Shown: positions 15,965-25,581, counted from the first letter of the stretch. The stretch is DNA of 64,000 bases from Gammaproteobacteria bacterium (GCA_022825505.1 JAJDWR010000026.1:1-64000), one strand, 5' to 3'. Notes: generated by a model from the letters alone, not told the origin. Translations and numbers: made by a program.

Positions 15965-17242
15965 ATGTTTCGTGGTTATCTGAGATGGGTAGTGGTCACG
16001 CTGGTGGCCATCGCCACGGTCATCAACTATGTCGACCGCAACGCGCTGGCCATCATGTGGGTCGAGGTCGGCCCTGAGCTGGGCATGGACGAGTTCGACT
16101 ATGCCCGGCTCATCATGGTCTTCATGGTGGGCTACGCCATCGGTCAGGCCCTGTTCGGCAAGATTTTCGACATGATCGGCACGCGGCTCGGATTCGTGCT
16201 CGCGATCGTCATCTGGTCCGTTTCCATCATGCTGCACGCCGTCACGCGCAGCTTCGCGACGCTTGCGGCGATGCGCTTCACCCTGGCGTTCGGCGAAGCC
16301 GGCAACTGGCCCGGCGCGACCAAGAGCAACGCGGAGTGGTTTCCCATCCGGGAACGCGCGCTCGCCCAGGGCATCTTCAATTCCGGGGCGTCGCTCGGGG
16401 CGGTCATTTCCGCGCCCGCCATCGCGCTCCTGTACCTGCAGTTCGGCTGGAAGGCCACGTTCGTCATCATCGGCCTGTTCGGGTTCGTGTGGCTCGTTCC
16501 CTGGCTGCTCATCTTCAAGGCGCCGCCGGACCGCCACCCGTGGCTCTCCGCGGAAGAACGCGAGTACATCCTCACGGGCCAGCGGGACGAAAGCGCGTCC
16601 GCCGGCGAGGAACAGGCCGCGCCCGGCTGGTTCGAAATGCTGCACTACCGCCAGAGCTGGTCGGTGGTCGTATCGCGGTTCTTCCTGGATCCCGTGTGGT
16701 GGCTGTTCGTCAGCTGGCTGCCGATCTACCTCGCCGCGACGTTCGGTTTCGACATCGCGCAGATCGGGTTTTCCGCCTGGGTGCCCTATGTCGGCGCCGT
16801 GGCGGGCGCCCTGTTCGGCGGCTGGCTGGCCCGCTTCCTGCTTGCAAGGGGCCGAACGGTCGACTACGCACGCAAGCTGACGATCACGCTGGGCGGGGCC
16901 ATCATGCTGCCGGCGCTGCTGCTGACAGCGGCCGCATCCACGCCGGTGTCGGCCATACTGCTCATCGCGGTCATCCTGTTCGGGTTCCAGACCGCCATCG
17001 GCAACATCCAGACGTTGCCGAGCGACTTCTTCTCCGGCAAGTCGGTGGGTTCGCTCGCCGGTGTCGGCGGCGCCGCAGCCGTGGCCGGGGTACTTGTCAC
17101 CACCGAACTCATACCGAGGATAGTCGAGGCATCGGGTTCGTTCGCCCCCGCCTTCATCTGGGGCGCGGCGCTGGTGCCGCTTGCGGTCGTATCGGTTTGG
17201 GTCTTCGGCGGCCGGATTCGGCCCGTCACCAGGGAAAACTAG
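15965..17242 (+). CDS. MFS transporter of the anion:cation symporter family (hexuronate/ExuT-like)
   Basis: This 425-residue protein has about 12 hydrophobic segments. The family signature near the first helices is present (INYVDRNALAIMWVEVGPELGMDE), as are the FGEAGNWPGATKSNAEWFP and GIFNSGASLGAV blocks seen in ExuT/GudP-type sugar-acid symporters. It probably moves 4-deoxy-hexoseulose uronate or another uronate across the inner membrane. It begins 63 bp after the second gntR with AGGAG before the ATG. It heads a run of catabolic genes on the same strand. Confidence 0.87.
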   Translation: MFRGYLRWVVVTLVAIATVINYVDRNALAIMWVEVGPELGMDEFDYARLIMVFMVGYAIGQALFGKIFDMIGTRLGFVLAIVIWSVSIMLHAVTRSFATLAAMRFTLAFGEAGNWPGATKSNAEWFPIRERALAQGIFNSGASLGAVISAPAIALLYLQFGWKATFVIIGLFGFVWLVPWLLIFKAPPDRHPWLSAEEREYILTGQRDESASAGEEQAAPGWFEMLHYRQSWSVVVSRFFLDPVWWLFVSWLPIYLAATFGFDIAQIGFSAWVPYVGAVAGALFGGWLARFLLARGRTVDYARKLTITLGGAIMLPALLLTAAASTPVSAILLIAVILFGFQTAIGNIQTLPSDFFSGKSVGSLAGVGGAAAVAGVLVTTELIPRIVEASGSFAPAFIWGAALVPLAVVSVWVFGGRIRPVTREN

Positions 17243-17285
17243 TGCTGCATTAGCCTGAAGTTGTCGTAGCAGGTTGATGCAGCAC
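17242..17285 (+). other. Long imperfect stem-loop in the MFS-SDR intercistronic gap
   Basis: GTGCTGCAT (17242-17250) pairs perfectly with ATGCAGCAC (17277-17285). Inside, after a 3x3 internal loop, CCTG (17254-17257) pairs with CAGG (17270-17273) around a 12-base loop. The first arm overlaps the MFS stop codon and the second ends 30 bp before the SDR start. No T-run follows, so it looks like an mRNA stability or processing element and not a terminator. Confidence 0.55.
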
Positions 17286-17314
17286 GAGGCAAGGATGTCT
17301 TATTGGGAATTGAT

Positions 17315-18067
17315 ATGAACATTGAGAACAAGGTCGCGATCGTCGCAGGCGGCTCGCGGGATATCGGCAGGGCCGTTTCTGAAACGCTGGCCGGCATGGG
17401 TGCAAAGGTTGCATTCACGTGGTGCAACAGTTCCGAGGATGGCAAGGCCACGGCCGCGGCCATCGAAGCGGCCGGCGGTCGGGCGATTGCAGTGCGCTGT
17501 GACATGACCAGGACTTCGGACGTTAAAAGCCTGGTACGCGAAACGCGCGAGGCCTTCGGCGACTCGATCGGCATCCTCGTGAACGTCACCGGCGGACTCG
17601 TGGCGCGCAAACCGCTTGCCGAAATGGACGAGGCTTTCTTTGAGCGCATCATGAGACTCAATGTGACCAGCGCATTCCTGACGTGCAAGTTCGTGGTTCC
17701 CCACATGAGCGAAGGCGGTTCCATCGTCAATCTCGCTTCCCAGGCGGGACGCGATGGCGGAGGACCGGGAGCCATGGCCTACGCGACGTCCAAGGGCGCG
17801 ATGATGACGATGACGCGCGCGCTCGCCAAGGAACTGGGCCCCTCCAACATCCGGGTCAATTGCGTCTGCCCTGGGTTGATCGCCACGACCTTTCACGATA
17901 CGTTCACCAAGGATGCGGTCAGGGCCAACGTCGCCGCGGCCACGCCCCTGCGCCGCGAAGGAAGCTCCCAGGAGATAGCGGACCTGGTCGCCTACCTGGC
18001 ATCCCCGCAGGCGAGCTTCATCACCGGAGCAAGCGTGGACATCAACGGCGGATTGTATTTCTCCTGA
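17315..18067 (+). CDS. SDR oxidoreductase, probable 4-deoxy-L-erythro-5-hexoseulose uronate (DEH) reductase
   Basis: This 250-residue classical short-chain dehydrogenase has a cofactor loop reading GGSRDIG, with Asp in place of the usual Gly. NVTGG stands where NNAGG is usual. A Ser in NLASQAG and the YATSK catalytic pair are present. Between the uronate permease and KDPG aldolase it most likely reduces DEH, the product of exolytic alginate lyases, to 2-keto-3-deoxygluconate, as SDR DEH reductases do in Sphingomonas. The assignment rests on family and context. I start at the ATG at 17315 with GGGA upstream. A TTG at 17303 is less likely. Confidence 0.78.
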   Translation: MNIENKVAIVAGGSRDIGRAVSETLAGMGAKVAFTWCNSSEDGKATAAAIEAAGGRAIAVRCDMTRTSDVKSLVRETREAFGDSIGILVNVTGGLVARKPLAEMDEAFFERIMRLNVTSAFLTCKFVVPHMSEGGSIVNLASQAGRDGGGPGAMAYATSKGAMMTMTRALAKELGPSNIRVNCVCPGLIATTFHDTFTKDAVRANVAAATPLRREGSSQEIADLVAYLASPQASFITGASVDINGGLYFS

Positions 18068-18080
18068 CGGTGGACACCCC

Positions 18081-18818
18081 GTGACAAGCGTTTCATTGCA
18101 TGGGGCGGAAGGCCGCCCGGCCGAAGACGGCCGATCTCCCGACGATGCATCCCGGCTGACCGCGCTGCTCCGGGTCACGCCGGTCGTGCCCGTCGTGGTC
18201 ATCGAAGACGCGTCGCGCGCCGTGCCGGTCGCCCGGGCCCTGGTCGCGGGCGGGCTGCCGATCGTGGAGATCACCCTGCGCACGTCCACGGCGATCGAGG
18301 CCATCGCCGCCGTGGCCGCCGACGTGCCGGAGGCGCACGTGGGCGCCGGCACCGTACTGAGCCAGGAACAGGCCCGGACTGCCGTTTCGGCCGGCGCCCG
18401 GTTCATCGTGTCGCCCGGCCTGGACGAAGGCGTCGTCTCCGTCGCCGGCGTATTGTCGGTCCCCGTCATGCCCGGCGTGACCACGCCCAGCGAAGTGCAG
18501 CGTGCGTGGAACCTCGGCCTGCGGGTGCTGAAGTACTTCCCGGCAAGCCTGGCGGGCGGCATCCCCATGCTCAAGGCGCTTGGATCCGTATTCCGTGACG
18601 TGAAATTCGTACCCACGGGGGGTATCTCTGCCGGCAATCTTCGAGACTATCTCGAGGTTCCGTCGGTGACCGCCTGCGGCGGAAGCTGGCTCACGCCATC
18701 CGGCGCCATCGCCGGCGGCGATTACGCAGGGATCACACGCCTGGCGGCTGAGGCGGTCGCCATCGCAGGGCGGGCGGAGGGTCAACCCGCCTCCTCCGCG
18801 AACCGGACGGGAGGATAG
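18081..18818 (+). CDS. eda: 2-keto-3-deoxy-6-phosphogluconate (KDPG) aldolase
   Basis: This 245-residue aldolase has the conserved VVPVVVIED start of the barrel, the VEITLRT block with the active-site Glu, VGAGTVL, and LKYFPAS with the Schiff-base lysine. PTGGIS and GGSWL bind phosphate. It splits KDPG to pyruvate and glyceraldehyde 3-phosphate, the last step of the alginate route. The GTG start at 18081 gives about 20 extra residues before the family's usual N-terminus. No better internal start was evident. It follows the SDR by 13 bp and precedes kdgK by 3 bp. Confidence 0.9.
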   Translation: MTSVSLHGAEGRPAEDGRSPDDASRLTALLRVTPVVPVVVIEDASRAVPVARALVAGGLPIVEITLRTSTAIEAIAAVAADVPEAHVGAGTVLSQEQARTAVSAGARFIVSPGLDEGVVSVAGVLSVPVMPGVTTPSEVQRAWNLGLRVLKYFPASLAGGIPMLKALGSVFRDVKFVPTGGISAGNLRDYLEVPSVTACGGSWLTPSGAIAGGDYAGITRLAAEAVAIAGRAEGQPASSANRTGG

Positions 18819-18821
18819 CCC

Positions 18822-19850
18822 TTGGCCGAATTCGTAACCTTTGGCGAGATCATGCTGCGTCTCAAGACGCCGCGCCACGAACGCTTTTTCCAGTCGCCAG
18901 TGCTTGAGGCCACCTTTGGGGGCGGCGAGGCCAACGTGGCGGTAGCCCTGGCCAACTTCGGGCTGGATGCCGCGTTCGTCACCGCCCTGCCCGACAACGA
19001 CATCGGCGAGTCCGCCCTCCGGGAATTGCGGCGTTTCGGCGTCGATACTTCCCATATCAACCGTTCCGGCGATCGCGTCGGCATCTACTTTCTCGAAGTA
19101 GGCGCCAACCAGCGGCCCTCGAAGGTCGTTTACGACCGCGCCGGCTCATCGATCTGCAACGCACAACCCGGCGACTTCGACTGGCCGGCGATTTTTCGCG
19201 GCGCCCGCTGGTTCCACATCACGGGCATCACCCCGGCGCTCAGCGCATCCGCGGCCGAACTGAGCCTCGAGGCCGTCATCGCAGCCAGGAAGGCCGGCGT
19301 CACCGTATCCTGCGACTTCAACTTCCGCGGCAAGCTGTGGAAATACGGCAAGACGGCGCCTGAAGTGATGACGGAACTGGTGAAGTACGTCGACGTCGGT
19401 ATCGCCAACGAAGAGGATTGCCAGAAGTCGCTGGGCATTTCCGCCGGTGTCGACGTCAAGACCGGTAAGCTGGACCCGGCCCGCTACGAAGCCCTGAGCG
19501 CGAAAGTGCTGGCGCAATACCCCGACATGGACATGATCGCGATCACGCTGCGCGAGTCTCACAGCGCCGACCGCAACGGCTGGTCCGCGTGCCTGCGCGA
19601 CTCCGAAGCGTTCCGGTTGTCGCGACGGTATGAGATCACGGACATCATCGACCGCGTCGGCGGCGGCGACAGTTTCGCTTCCGGCCTGATCTACGGCCTG
19701 AACGCCTACGACGATCCGCAGCAGGCCCTGGAGTTCGCGGTCGCCGCAAGCTGCCTCAAGCACTCGATATCGGGCGATTTCAATCGCGTGACCGTCGCCG
19801 AAGCGGTGCGCCTCATGGGAGGTGACGCTTCGGGGCGCGTGCAAAGGTAA
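18822..19850 (+). CDS. kdgK: 2-keto-3-deoxygluconate kinase (PfkB family)
   Basis: This 342-residue protein has the N-terminal PfkB glycine block ([16 protein letters not shown]) and the C-terminal signature with catalytic Asp in [13 protein letters not shown]. The [11 protein letters not shown] start and GRIGIYFLE-like motif ([18 protein letters not shown]) are typical of KDG kinases. It makes KDPG from KDG, feeding the aldolase 3 bp upstream. The start is a TTG with GGGAGG at a good distance. Confidence 0.88.
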   Translation: MAEFVTFGEIMLRLKTPRHERFFQSPVLEATFGGGEANVAVALANFGLDAAFVTALPDNDIGESALRELRRFGVDTSHINRSGDRVGIYFLEVGANQRPSKVVYDRAGSSICNAQPGDFDWPAIFRGARWFHITGITPALSASAAELSLEAVIAARKAGVTVSCDFNFRGKLWKYGKTAPEVMTELVKYVDVGIANEEDCQKSLGISAGVDVKTGKLDPARYEALSAKVLAQYPDMDMIAITLRESHSADRNGWSACLRDSEAFRLSRRYEITDIIDRVGGGDSFASGLIYGLNAYDDPQQALEFAVAASCLKHSISGDFNRVTVAEAVRLMGGDASGRVQR

Positions 19851-19932
19851 GCGGGCCGCGGCACGACGGTCACTCCACGCCTGTGCCGGAGAGGCCCGTC
19901 CCGAAAAATGCCCGCGTCACGGAAGAACTGAC

Positions 19933-21180
19933 ATGTCCAAATTGATCAAGGCTGTTCTGGGCTTCGGCCCCGGCATTTTCGCGATCGGCTACACCATCGG
20001 CACAGGTAGCGTCACCTCCATGATCGTGGCGGGCAGCACATTCGGGATGCAGCTCCTGTGGGTGCTGCTGCTGAGTTGCCTGTTTTCCGGAGCGCTGATC
20101 TACGCCTACGGGAACTTCGCGCTGGTCACCGGCGAGACCGCGCTGCATGCCTTCAGGAAGTACCTGCCGTACGGTAAATGGATCGGCATCGCCATCATCG
20201 TCGGCGTCACGTTCGGTCAATGGAATTCCCTGATCGGCATTCTCGGCATCTCCTCGAACATCATTTTCGAACTGCTGGCGCTCTATTTTCCCGCGCTCAG
20301 CCAGTACAAATACGGCGTCGTCATCGCGATTGCCGCCGTGGTCATCGGCGTCATGTACTCGATACTGCTGATCGGCAGATACTCCCTGTTCGAAAAGGTC
20401 CTGGTGTTCTTTGTGAGCATCATGGGGATTTCGTTCATCGTCTCGCTGGTCTTCGTGCACCCGCTGCCCGTTGAAGTCGCCAGAGGGTTGATCCCGAGCA
20501 TTCCCGAAGTGCCGGGAGGCCGGATGATGGTCGCGGCCTTTGTCGGCACGACGATGGCGGCCGCCACGTTTCTCTCAAGGCCCCTGTTCATTCAGGGCAA
20601 GGGCTGGACCATGGACGACCGGGACCGGCAGAAGAAGGACGCCATCATGGCCGCGGTGCTGGTGTTCGTCGTCAGCGGATCGATCATGTCCGTCGCTCAC
20701 GGCGCCCTCTTCCATGAACAAAGTCCGATCACCGATGTCCTGGGCATGGTGGGCGCCCTCGAGCCCATTGCCGGGAGGCTGTCGCTCACGCTCTTCTTCT
20801 TCGGGACGCTCAGCGCAGGGCTGTCTTCCGTATTCCCGTGCCTGCTGATCGCCCCGCTGCTGATCGAGGACTTCCGTTCCGGAAGGCTGGACACCCGGTC
20901 CAGGCAGTTTCGCATCATCACGGGCTTTGCGTCCGTGCTGGCGCTGACCATTCCGGTGCTCGGTTTCAATCCGATCCGGGGCCAGCTTCTGACCCAGGTA
21001 TTCAATGTCTTCGTCCTGCCCCTCGTGGTCGCCGGGATCATCGTCGTCATCAACAACCGCAAGCTGATGGGGGCTCACGCCGCCGGCGGTCTGCTGAATA
21101 CGCTTCTGGGGTTTGCGTTCCTGTTTTCCGTCATGATCTCCTATAACGGCATTCTCGCCATCCGGACACAATTGGGGTAG
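19933..21180 (+). CDS. Nramp-fold membrane transporter without the metal-binding motifs
   Basis: This 415-residue protein has about 11 hydrophobic helices. Its beginning (GFGPGIFAIG...AGS.FGMQLLWVLLLS) aligns with the Nramp/MntH family. Helix 1 reads TIGTGS (21-26) where true Nramps carry the DPGN metal-binding motif. The helix-6 region reads TTMAAATFLSRPLFI without the MPH motif. It is therefore unlikely to be a classical manganese/iron transporter. Within an alginate/gluconate operon, six bases before gluconokinase, an organic-acid substrate is a reasonable guess. I chose the ATG at 19933. The upstream in-frame extension overlaps kdgK and lacks family similarity. Confidence 0.75.
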   Translation: MSKLIKAVLGFGPGIFAIGYTIGTGSVTSMIVAGSTFGMQLLWVLLLSCLFSGALIYAYGNFALVTGETALHAFRKYLPYGKWIGIAIIVGVTFGQWNSLIGILGISSNIIFELLALYFPALSQYKYGVVIAIAAVVIGVMYSILLIGRYSLFEKVLVFFVSIMGISFIVSLVFVHPLPVEVARGLIPSIPEVPGGRMMVAAFVGTTMAAATFLSRPLFIQGKGWTMDDRDRQKKDAIMAAVLVFVVSGSIMSVAHGALFHEQSPITDVLGMVGALEPIAGRLSLTLFFFGTLSAGLSSVFPCLLIAPLLIEDFRSGRLDTRSRQFRIITGFASVLALTIPVLGFNPIRGQLLTQVFNVFVLPLVVAGIIVVINNRKLMGAHAAGGLLNTLLGFAFLFSVMISYNGILAIRTQLG

Positions 21181-21186
21181 CCGAAC

Positions 21187-21675
21187 GTGATATTCGTCGT
21201 TTGCGGTGTCTCCGGCGTGGGAAAAACCACGATCGGACGGCTGCTGGCCGAAGCGTTGGGCATACCGTTCCATGATGCGGACGACTTTCACCCGGCATCG
21301 AACCTTGGAAAAATGTCGAGCGGCATCCCGCTGGATGACGGGGACAGACAGCCGTGGCTGGACACGCTCGCAAGCAAGTTGTCCGCGTGGGAAAAGGAAG
21401 GCGGCGCGGTGCTGGCCTGCTCGGCGCTCAGGGAGCGCTATCGGGCGATTCTCGGATCGCGGTGCAGCGAACGCATACGGTGGATCGTTCTTCATGCAAA
21501 CGAAGCGGTGCTGGCCGATCGCGTTGCATCGCGCAAGGGGCACTTCTTCGATCGACGACTTCTTGGCTCCCAAATCGACGCGCTTGAAATTCCCGACTAC
21601 GGGTGGTTGATCGACGTTCAACCGTCGCCAAAGGAAATCGTGAATGAAATTCTCATGAGGCTGCGAGAAAAATGA
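21187..21675 (+). CDS. gntK: Gluconokinase
   Basis: This 162-residue P-loop kinase has GVSGVGKTT as Walker A and FHDADDFHP as the gluconate-binding block typical of GntK. GIPLDDGDRQPWL, CSALRERYR and FFDRRLL follow. It phosphorylates D-gluconate to 6-phosphogluconate, which the gnd product encoded downstream can oxidise. The start is a GTG. Its stop overlaps the start of the PL17 lyase gene by four bases, so the two are translationally coupled. Confidence 0.9.
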   Translation: MIFVVCGVSGVGKTTIGRLLAEALGIPFHDADDFHPASNLGKMSSGIPLDDGDRQPWLDTLASKLSAWEKEGGAVLACSALRERYRAILGSRCSERIRWIVLHANEAVLADRVASRKGHFFDRRLLGSQIDALEIPDYGWLIDVQPSPKEIVNEILMRLREK

Positions 21676-23918
21676 ATGCACCAAACAGAATGGCCGTATC
21701 AATACTTCTATTCGGGTTCACCCTTGCAATGGCATCGCAGGCGGGCGCACACCCCAACCTGATCCTGACCGAAGCCGGCGTCGAGCGGATAAGGGCTGAA
21801 CTGGGCTCGGTCCCCCTGTTCGACGCCACCGTGGAGCGCATCAAGGCGGAAGTGGATGCTGAAATCGAACTCGGAGTAGACACCCCGATCCCGAGGGATT
21901 TTTCCGGGGGCTACACCCACGAGCGGCACAAGCGCAATTTCCTGATACTTCAACAGGCGGGCGCGCTGTTCCAGATCCTGGAGGATGAAAAATACGCGAT
22001 CTATGTCCGCGACATGCTGTTTCAGTACGAGGCCATGTACAAGGACCTGCCCCTTCATCCCCAGGAACGTTCCTACGCCAGAGGCAAGCTGTTCTGGCAA
22101 TGCCTGAACGACAGCAACTGGCTGGTGTACGTGAGCCAGGCCTACGACGCCATCCATGACTGGTTGTCCGAAGAGGAACGGCTAACGCTGGAGCAGAATC
22201 TGTTTCGCCCGTTCGCCGACTTCCTGTCGATCGAAAACCCGCAGTTCTTCAACCGGGTGCACAACCACAGCACCTGGGGCAGCGCGGCGGTGGGGATGAT
22301 CGGCCTGGTCATGGAAGACGAGGAACTGGTGCAGCGGGCGTTGTACGGCATCCGGGACGACGGCGTCGGCGTGGGCGCCACCGACGATGACGGCGGGTTC
22401 ATCCGGGTGGAAGGACAAAGGGCCGGCTTCCTGGCGAACCTCGAGGAGCCCTTTTCGCCTGACGGGTACTACACCGAAGGCCCCTACTACCAGCGCTACG
22501 CCATGTACCCGTTCCTGGTGTTTGCCCAGAGCCTGCACAACGTCAGGCCCGACCTCAATATCTTCCAGTACAAGAGCGGCGTGCTCCTGAAGGGCGTCGA
22601 TGCGCTGTTGCAGTTGTCGGATGCGGACGGCGAGTTTTTCCCCCTGAACGATGCGCAGAAAGGCATGTCCTACCATTCCCGTGAGCTGGTTACGGCGGTC
22701 GATATCGCCTACCTCGTGGGCGGGCAGGACCCGCGGCTCCTGAGCGTTGCCGAAGAGCAGGGCCAGGTTTTGCTGGACGACGCAGGAATTTCCGTCGCTG
22801 CCGCCATTCGCGATGGCAGGGCGCAACCGTTCGAGAAATCATCCATCAACCTGACCGACGGGCCCGATGGCCGACAGGGCGGCGTGGCCGTTCTGCGCCA
22901 GGGCGATGAAGATCTGACGCTCGTCTTCAAGTACGCCGGCCAGGGCCTGAGCCATGGCCACTACGACAAGCTCTCGTTCTCCCTCTACGAAAAGGGTGAG
23001 GAAGTCCTTCAGGACTACGGGATGGCGCGTTTCGTCAACATCGAGCAGAAGGGCGGCGGCAATTACCTGACGGAAAACACCACCTGGGCCAAGCAGACGA
23101 TCGCGCACAACACGCTCGTGCAGAATGAAACGTCGCATTTCGAGGGAAGGTACGAGATCGGCAGCGAGCACCACTCGGAACTGCATTTCTTTGACGGCTC
23201 CGACAGCAACGTTCAGGTCGTGAGCGCCCTGGAAACCAATGCCTATCCCGGAACGGCAATGAAACGGACCATGGCGTTGATCCGGAACGGGAGCTTCGAA
23301 AAACCCTTCCTGCTGGACATTTTCAAGGTCGATTCGGACTCGGCGAATCGATACGACCTGCCCTTCTATTTCATGGGACAGGTCATGCGGGTCAATTTTG
23401 ACTACGACTCGCCATCGGCACTGCGCGCTCTCGGGGAGGCAAACGGATACGAGCATCTGCACCTGGAAGGAACAGGCAGTCCGGCAGGCAGCAACACGGT
23501 GCTTTCGTGGATGGAGAATGGAAAATTCTACACGTTGACATCGGCGACCGGTGCGGGAGATGAGCTGCTGTTCGCGAGAATCGGCGCCAACGACCCGGAG
23601 TTCAACCTGCGCCGGGACGCCGCCTTCATCATTCGAAGAAATGGCGCCGCGGACACGGTCTTCGCAACGGCCGTGGAGCCGCACGGCAACTACAGCCCGG
23701 TATCCGAAATTGCAGTCAATGCAAACAGCGGCATCGCGGAGCTGAGTGTCGTGTACGACGATGAACGCTACACGGCAGTGACGATCGAAGACATACAGGG
23801 GCAGACCAGTATCTTCATAGTGTCAAATGTGGATCCGTCCGCTTCAACAGAGCATGAATTGGAAATCAACGGCACGACCTACGAGTGGTCGGGCCCCTGG
23901 CGCTACGCTGAAATCTAG
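21672..23918 (+). CDS. PL17 family oligoalginate lyase
   Basis: This 748-residue protein has a signal peptide (ILLFGFTLAMASQAGA). An alpha/alpha-toroid domain follows, with FFNRVHNHSTWGSA (Asn198, His199) and GYYTEGPYYQRYA (tyrosines near 266), matching the catalytic Asn/His/Tyr of Alg17C. The C-terminal heparinase II/III-like beta-sheet domain carries HGHYDKLSFSLY, whose His and Asp normally bind structural zinc. PL17 enzymes release DEH monomer exolytically from alginate oligomers, giving the substrate of the SDR and KDG route. The ATG overlaps the gntK stop. Confidence 0.93.
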   Translation: MNAPNRMAVSILLFGFTLAMASQAGAHPNLILTEAGVERIRAELGSVPLFDATVERIKAEVDAEIELGVDTPIPRDFSGGYTHERHKRNFLILQQAGALFQILEDEKYAIYVRDMLFQYEAMYKDLPLHPQERSYARGKLFWQCLNDSNWLVYVSQAYDAIHDWLSEEERLTLEQNLFRPFADFLSIENPQFFNRVHNHSTWGSAAVGMIGLVMEDEELVQRALYGIRDDGVGVGATDDDGGFIRVEGQRAGFLANLEEPFSPDGYYTEGPYYQRYAMYPFLVFAQSLHNVRPDLNIFQYKSGVLLKGVDALLQLSDADGEFFPLNDAQKGMSYHSRELVTAVDIAYLVGGQDPRLLSVAEEQGQVLLDDAGISVAAAIRDGRAQPFEKSSINLTDGPDGRQGGVAVLRQGDEDLTLVFKYAGQGLSHGHYDKLSFSLYEKGEEVLQDYGMARFVNIEQKGGGNYLTENTTWAKQTIAHNTLVQNETSHFEGRYEIGSEHHSELHFFDGSDSNVQVVSALETNAYPGTAMKRTMALIRNGSFEKPFLLDIFKVDSDSANRYDLPFYFMGQVMRVNFDYDSPSALRALGEANGYEHLHLEGTGSPAGSNTVLSWMENGKFYTLTSATGAGDELLFARIGANDPEFNLRRDAAFIIRRNGAADTVFATAVEPHGNYSPVSEIAVNANSGIAELSVVYDDERYTAVTIEDIQGQTSIFIVSNVDPSASTEHELEINGTTYEWSGPWRYAEI

Positions 23919-23920
23919 TG

Positions 23921-23957
23921 CTCCAGCTCCAGTTTCAGCCCCAGCTCCAGCTCCAGC
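23921..23957. repeat. CTCCAG hexanucleotide repeat tract
   Basis: An imperfect run of CTCCAG units follows the PL17 stop codon directly, in the 141-bp gap before gnd. It is interrupted once near the middle (TTTCAGCCC). It is non-coding, and I see no promoter in it. Confidence 0.7.
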
Positions 23958-24059
23958 AACCTTGTAGCGCCGTACCGGTAGCCGCAGGCCCGCCCCTGGC
24001 AAGGCGCGTCCGGCGCATTCCGCGCGGCTGCCAACCCCCTGGATACGGAGAGATTCGGC

Positions 24060-25508
24060 TTGCCTGACGCTGATATCGGAGTCATCGGGCTCGCCGTCAT
24101 GGGCGAAAACCTTGTCCTGAACATGGCGGGCCGCGGTTTCACGGTCGCTGTCTACAACCGGACGGCGTCGAGGGTGGACGACTTCATTGCCGGGCGGGCG
24201 AACGGCAAGACCATCGTCGGCACGCATTCGCTCGAAGAGCTGTGCGCGAGACTCGGGAAACCCCGCCGAATCATGCTGATGATCAAGGCAGGCGCCGCCG
24301 TCGACAGAGTCATCGAATCGCTGCTGCCGCATCTCGAGCCGGGCGACATCGTCATCGACGGCGGCAACAGCGAATACCGGGACAGCGACAGGAGAACCGC
24401 CGAACTCGCCGGGAAGAACATCCTCTTCGTGGGCGCCGGAGTGTCAGGCGGGGAGGAAGGCGCGTTGCGCGGCCCGAGCATCATGCCGGGCGGCCATCCC
24501 GACGCATGGCCGGCAGTCAGGCCGATATTTCAGGCCATTGCGGCGAAAACGGATGAGGGCGAGCCGTGCTGCGACTGGGTCGGGACCGGCGGCGCCGGTC
24601 ATTTCGTCAAGATGGTCCACAACGGCATCGAGTACGCCGACATGCAGATGATCTGCGAGGCCTACCAGGTAATGAGAGACGGCCTGCGCATGTCCAATGA
24701 CGAGATGCATGCCGTCCTGGCCCGCTGGAACGACGGTGTGCTGGACAGTTACCTGATCGAGATCACGCGGGACATTCTTGCGTTCAGGGACGGGGACGGC
24801 AACGCAACGCTGGACCTGATCCTCGACAAGGCGGGTCAGAAGGGGACGGGAAAGTGGACAGCCGTATCCGCGCTCGACTCGGGACAACCGCTGTCCCTGA
24901 TCGGCGAAGCCGTTTTCGCCCGATTCCTGTCCGCCCTCAAGGATGAGCGCGTCAGGGCGCACAAGGTGCTCTCGGGACCCGGCGCGAGTTTTTCCGGCGA
25001 CCGCGACGTGCTGGTCAACGACCTGGAGCAGGCGCTCTACGCTTCCAAGATCGTCTCGTACGCGCAGGGATTTCAGCTCATGCAGGCTGTTTCGCGCGAC
25101 CGGAACTGGAATCTCGACCCTGGAGCCATCGCACTGATGTGGCGCGGCGGCTGCATCATTCGTTCCGCCTTCCTCGAGAACATTCGCGACGCGTTCGAGC
25201 GCAATTCGGACCTGCCCAATCTGCTGCTGGACCCGTTCTTCACCGCCGCCATCGCAAACGCTCAGGCGCCGTGGAGGAGGGTGGTCGCAACGGCGGCGAC
25301 CCTCGGGATTCCACTGCCCTGCATCAGCGCCGCGCTCGCCTACTACGACGGCTATCGAACCGAGCGTCTGCCGGCCAACCTGTTGCAAGCCCAGCGCGAC
25401 TACTTCGGCGCTCATACGTACGAGCGCGTGCATGGGCCGCGGGGCGAGCCTTGCCACACGAATTGGACTCGAACGGGGGACACGAAGTCGTCGCTACACG
25501 ACGCCTGA
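24060..25508 (+). CDS. gnd: 6-phosphogluconate dehydrogenase, decarboxylating
   Basis: This 482-residue protein begins with a Rossmann motif (GVIGLAVMGENLVLNMAGRG) and continues with DGGNSEYRDSDRR, VGAGVSGGEEGALRGPSIMPGG and the catalytic HFVKMVHNGIEY (Lys). The WTAVSALD and IRSAFL blocks of the long tetramer-type enzyme follow. It converts 6-phosphogluconate to ribulose 5-phosphate with NADP or NAD. With gluconokinase it forms a gluconate branch beside the KDG route. The start is a TTG at 24060 with GGAGAG eight bases upstream. The C-terminus reads HTYERVHGPRGEPCHTNW, complete for the family. Confidence 0.92.
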   Translation: MPDADIGVIGLAVMGENLVLNMAGRGFTVAVYNRTASRVDDFIAGRANGKTIVGTHSLEELCARLGKPRRIMLMIKAGAAVDRVIESLLPHLEPGDIVIDGGNSEYRDSDRRTAELAGKNILFVGAGVSGGEEGALRGPSIMPGGHPDAWPAVRPIFQAIAAKTDEGEPCCDWVGTGGAGHFVKMVHNGIEYADMQMICEAYQVMRDGLRMSNDEMHAVLARWNDGVLDSYLIEITRDILAFRDGDGNATLDLILDKAGQKGTGKWTAVSALDSGQPLSLIGEAVFARFLSALKDERVRAHKVLSGPGASFSGDRDVLVNDLEQALYASKIVSYAQGFQLMQAVSRDRNWNLDPGAIALMWRGGCIIRSAFLENIRDAFERNSDLPNLLLDPFFTAAIANAQAPWRRVVATAATLGIPLPCISAALAYYDGYRTERLPANLLQAQRDYFGAHTYERVHGPRGEPCHTNWTRTGDTKSSLHDA

Positions 25509-25581
25509 CCATCGTGGACCTGTACGCAGGTCCATGGGCCGAATATGCTTGGTTTTCACTTGCCGGGATTGTGGTCAACGC

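Noticed and set aside
15134-16645. 503-codon minus-strand frame
   Set aside because: It is antisense to the second gntR and the MFS gene. A similar antisense frame occurs opposite the first gntR, as expected from the duplication.
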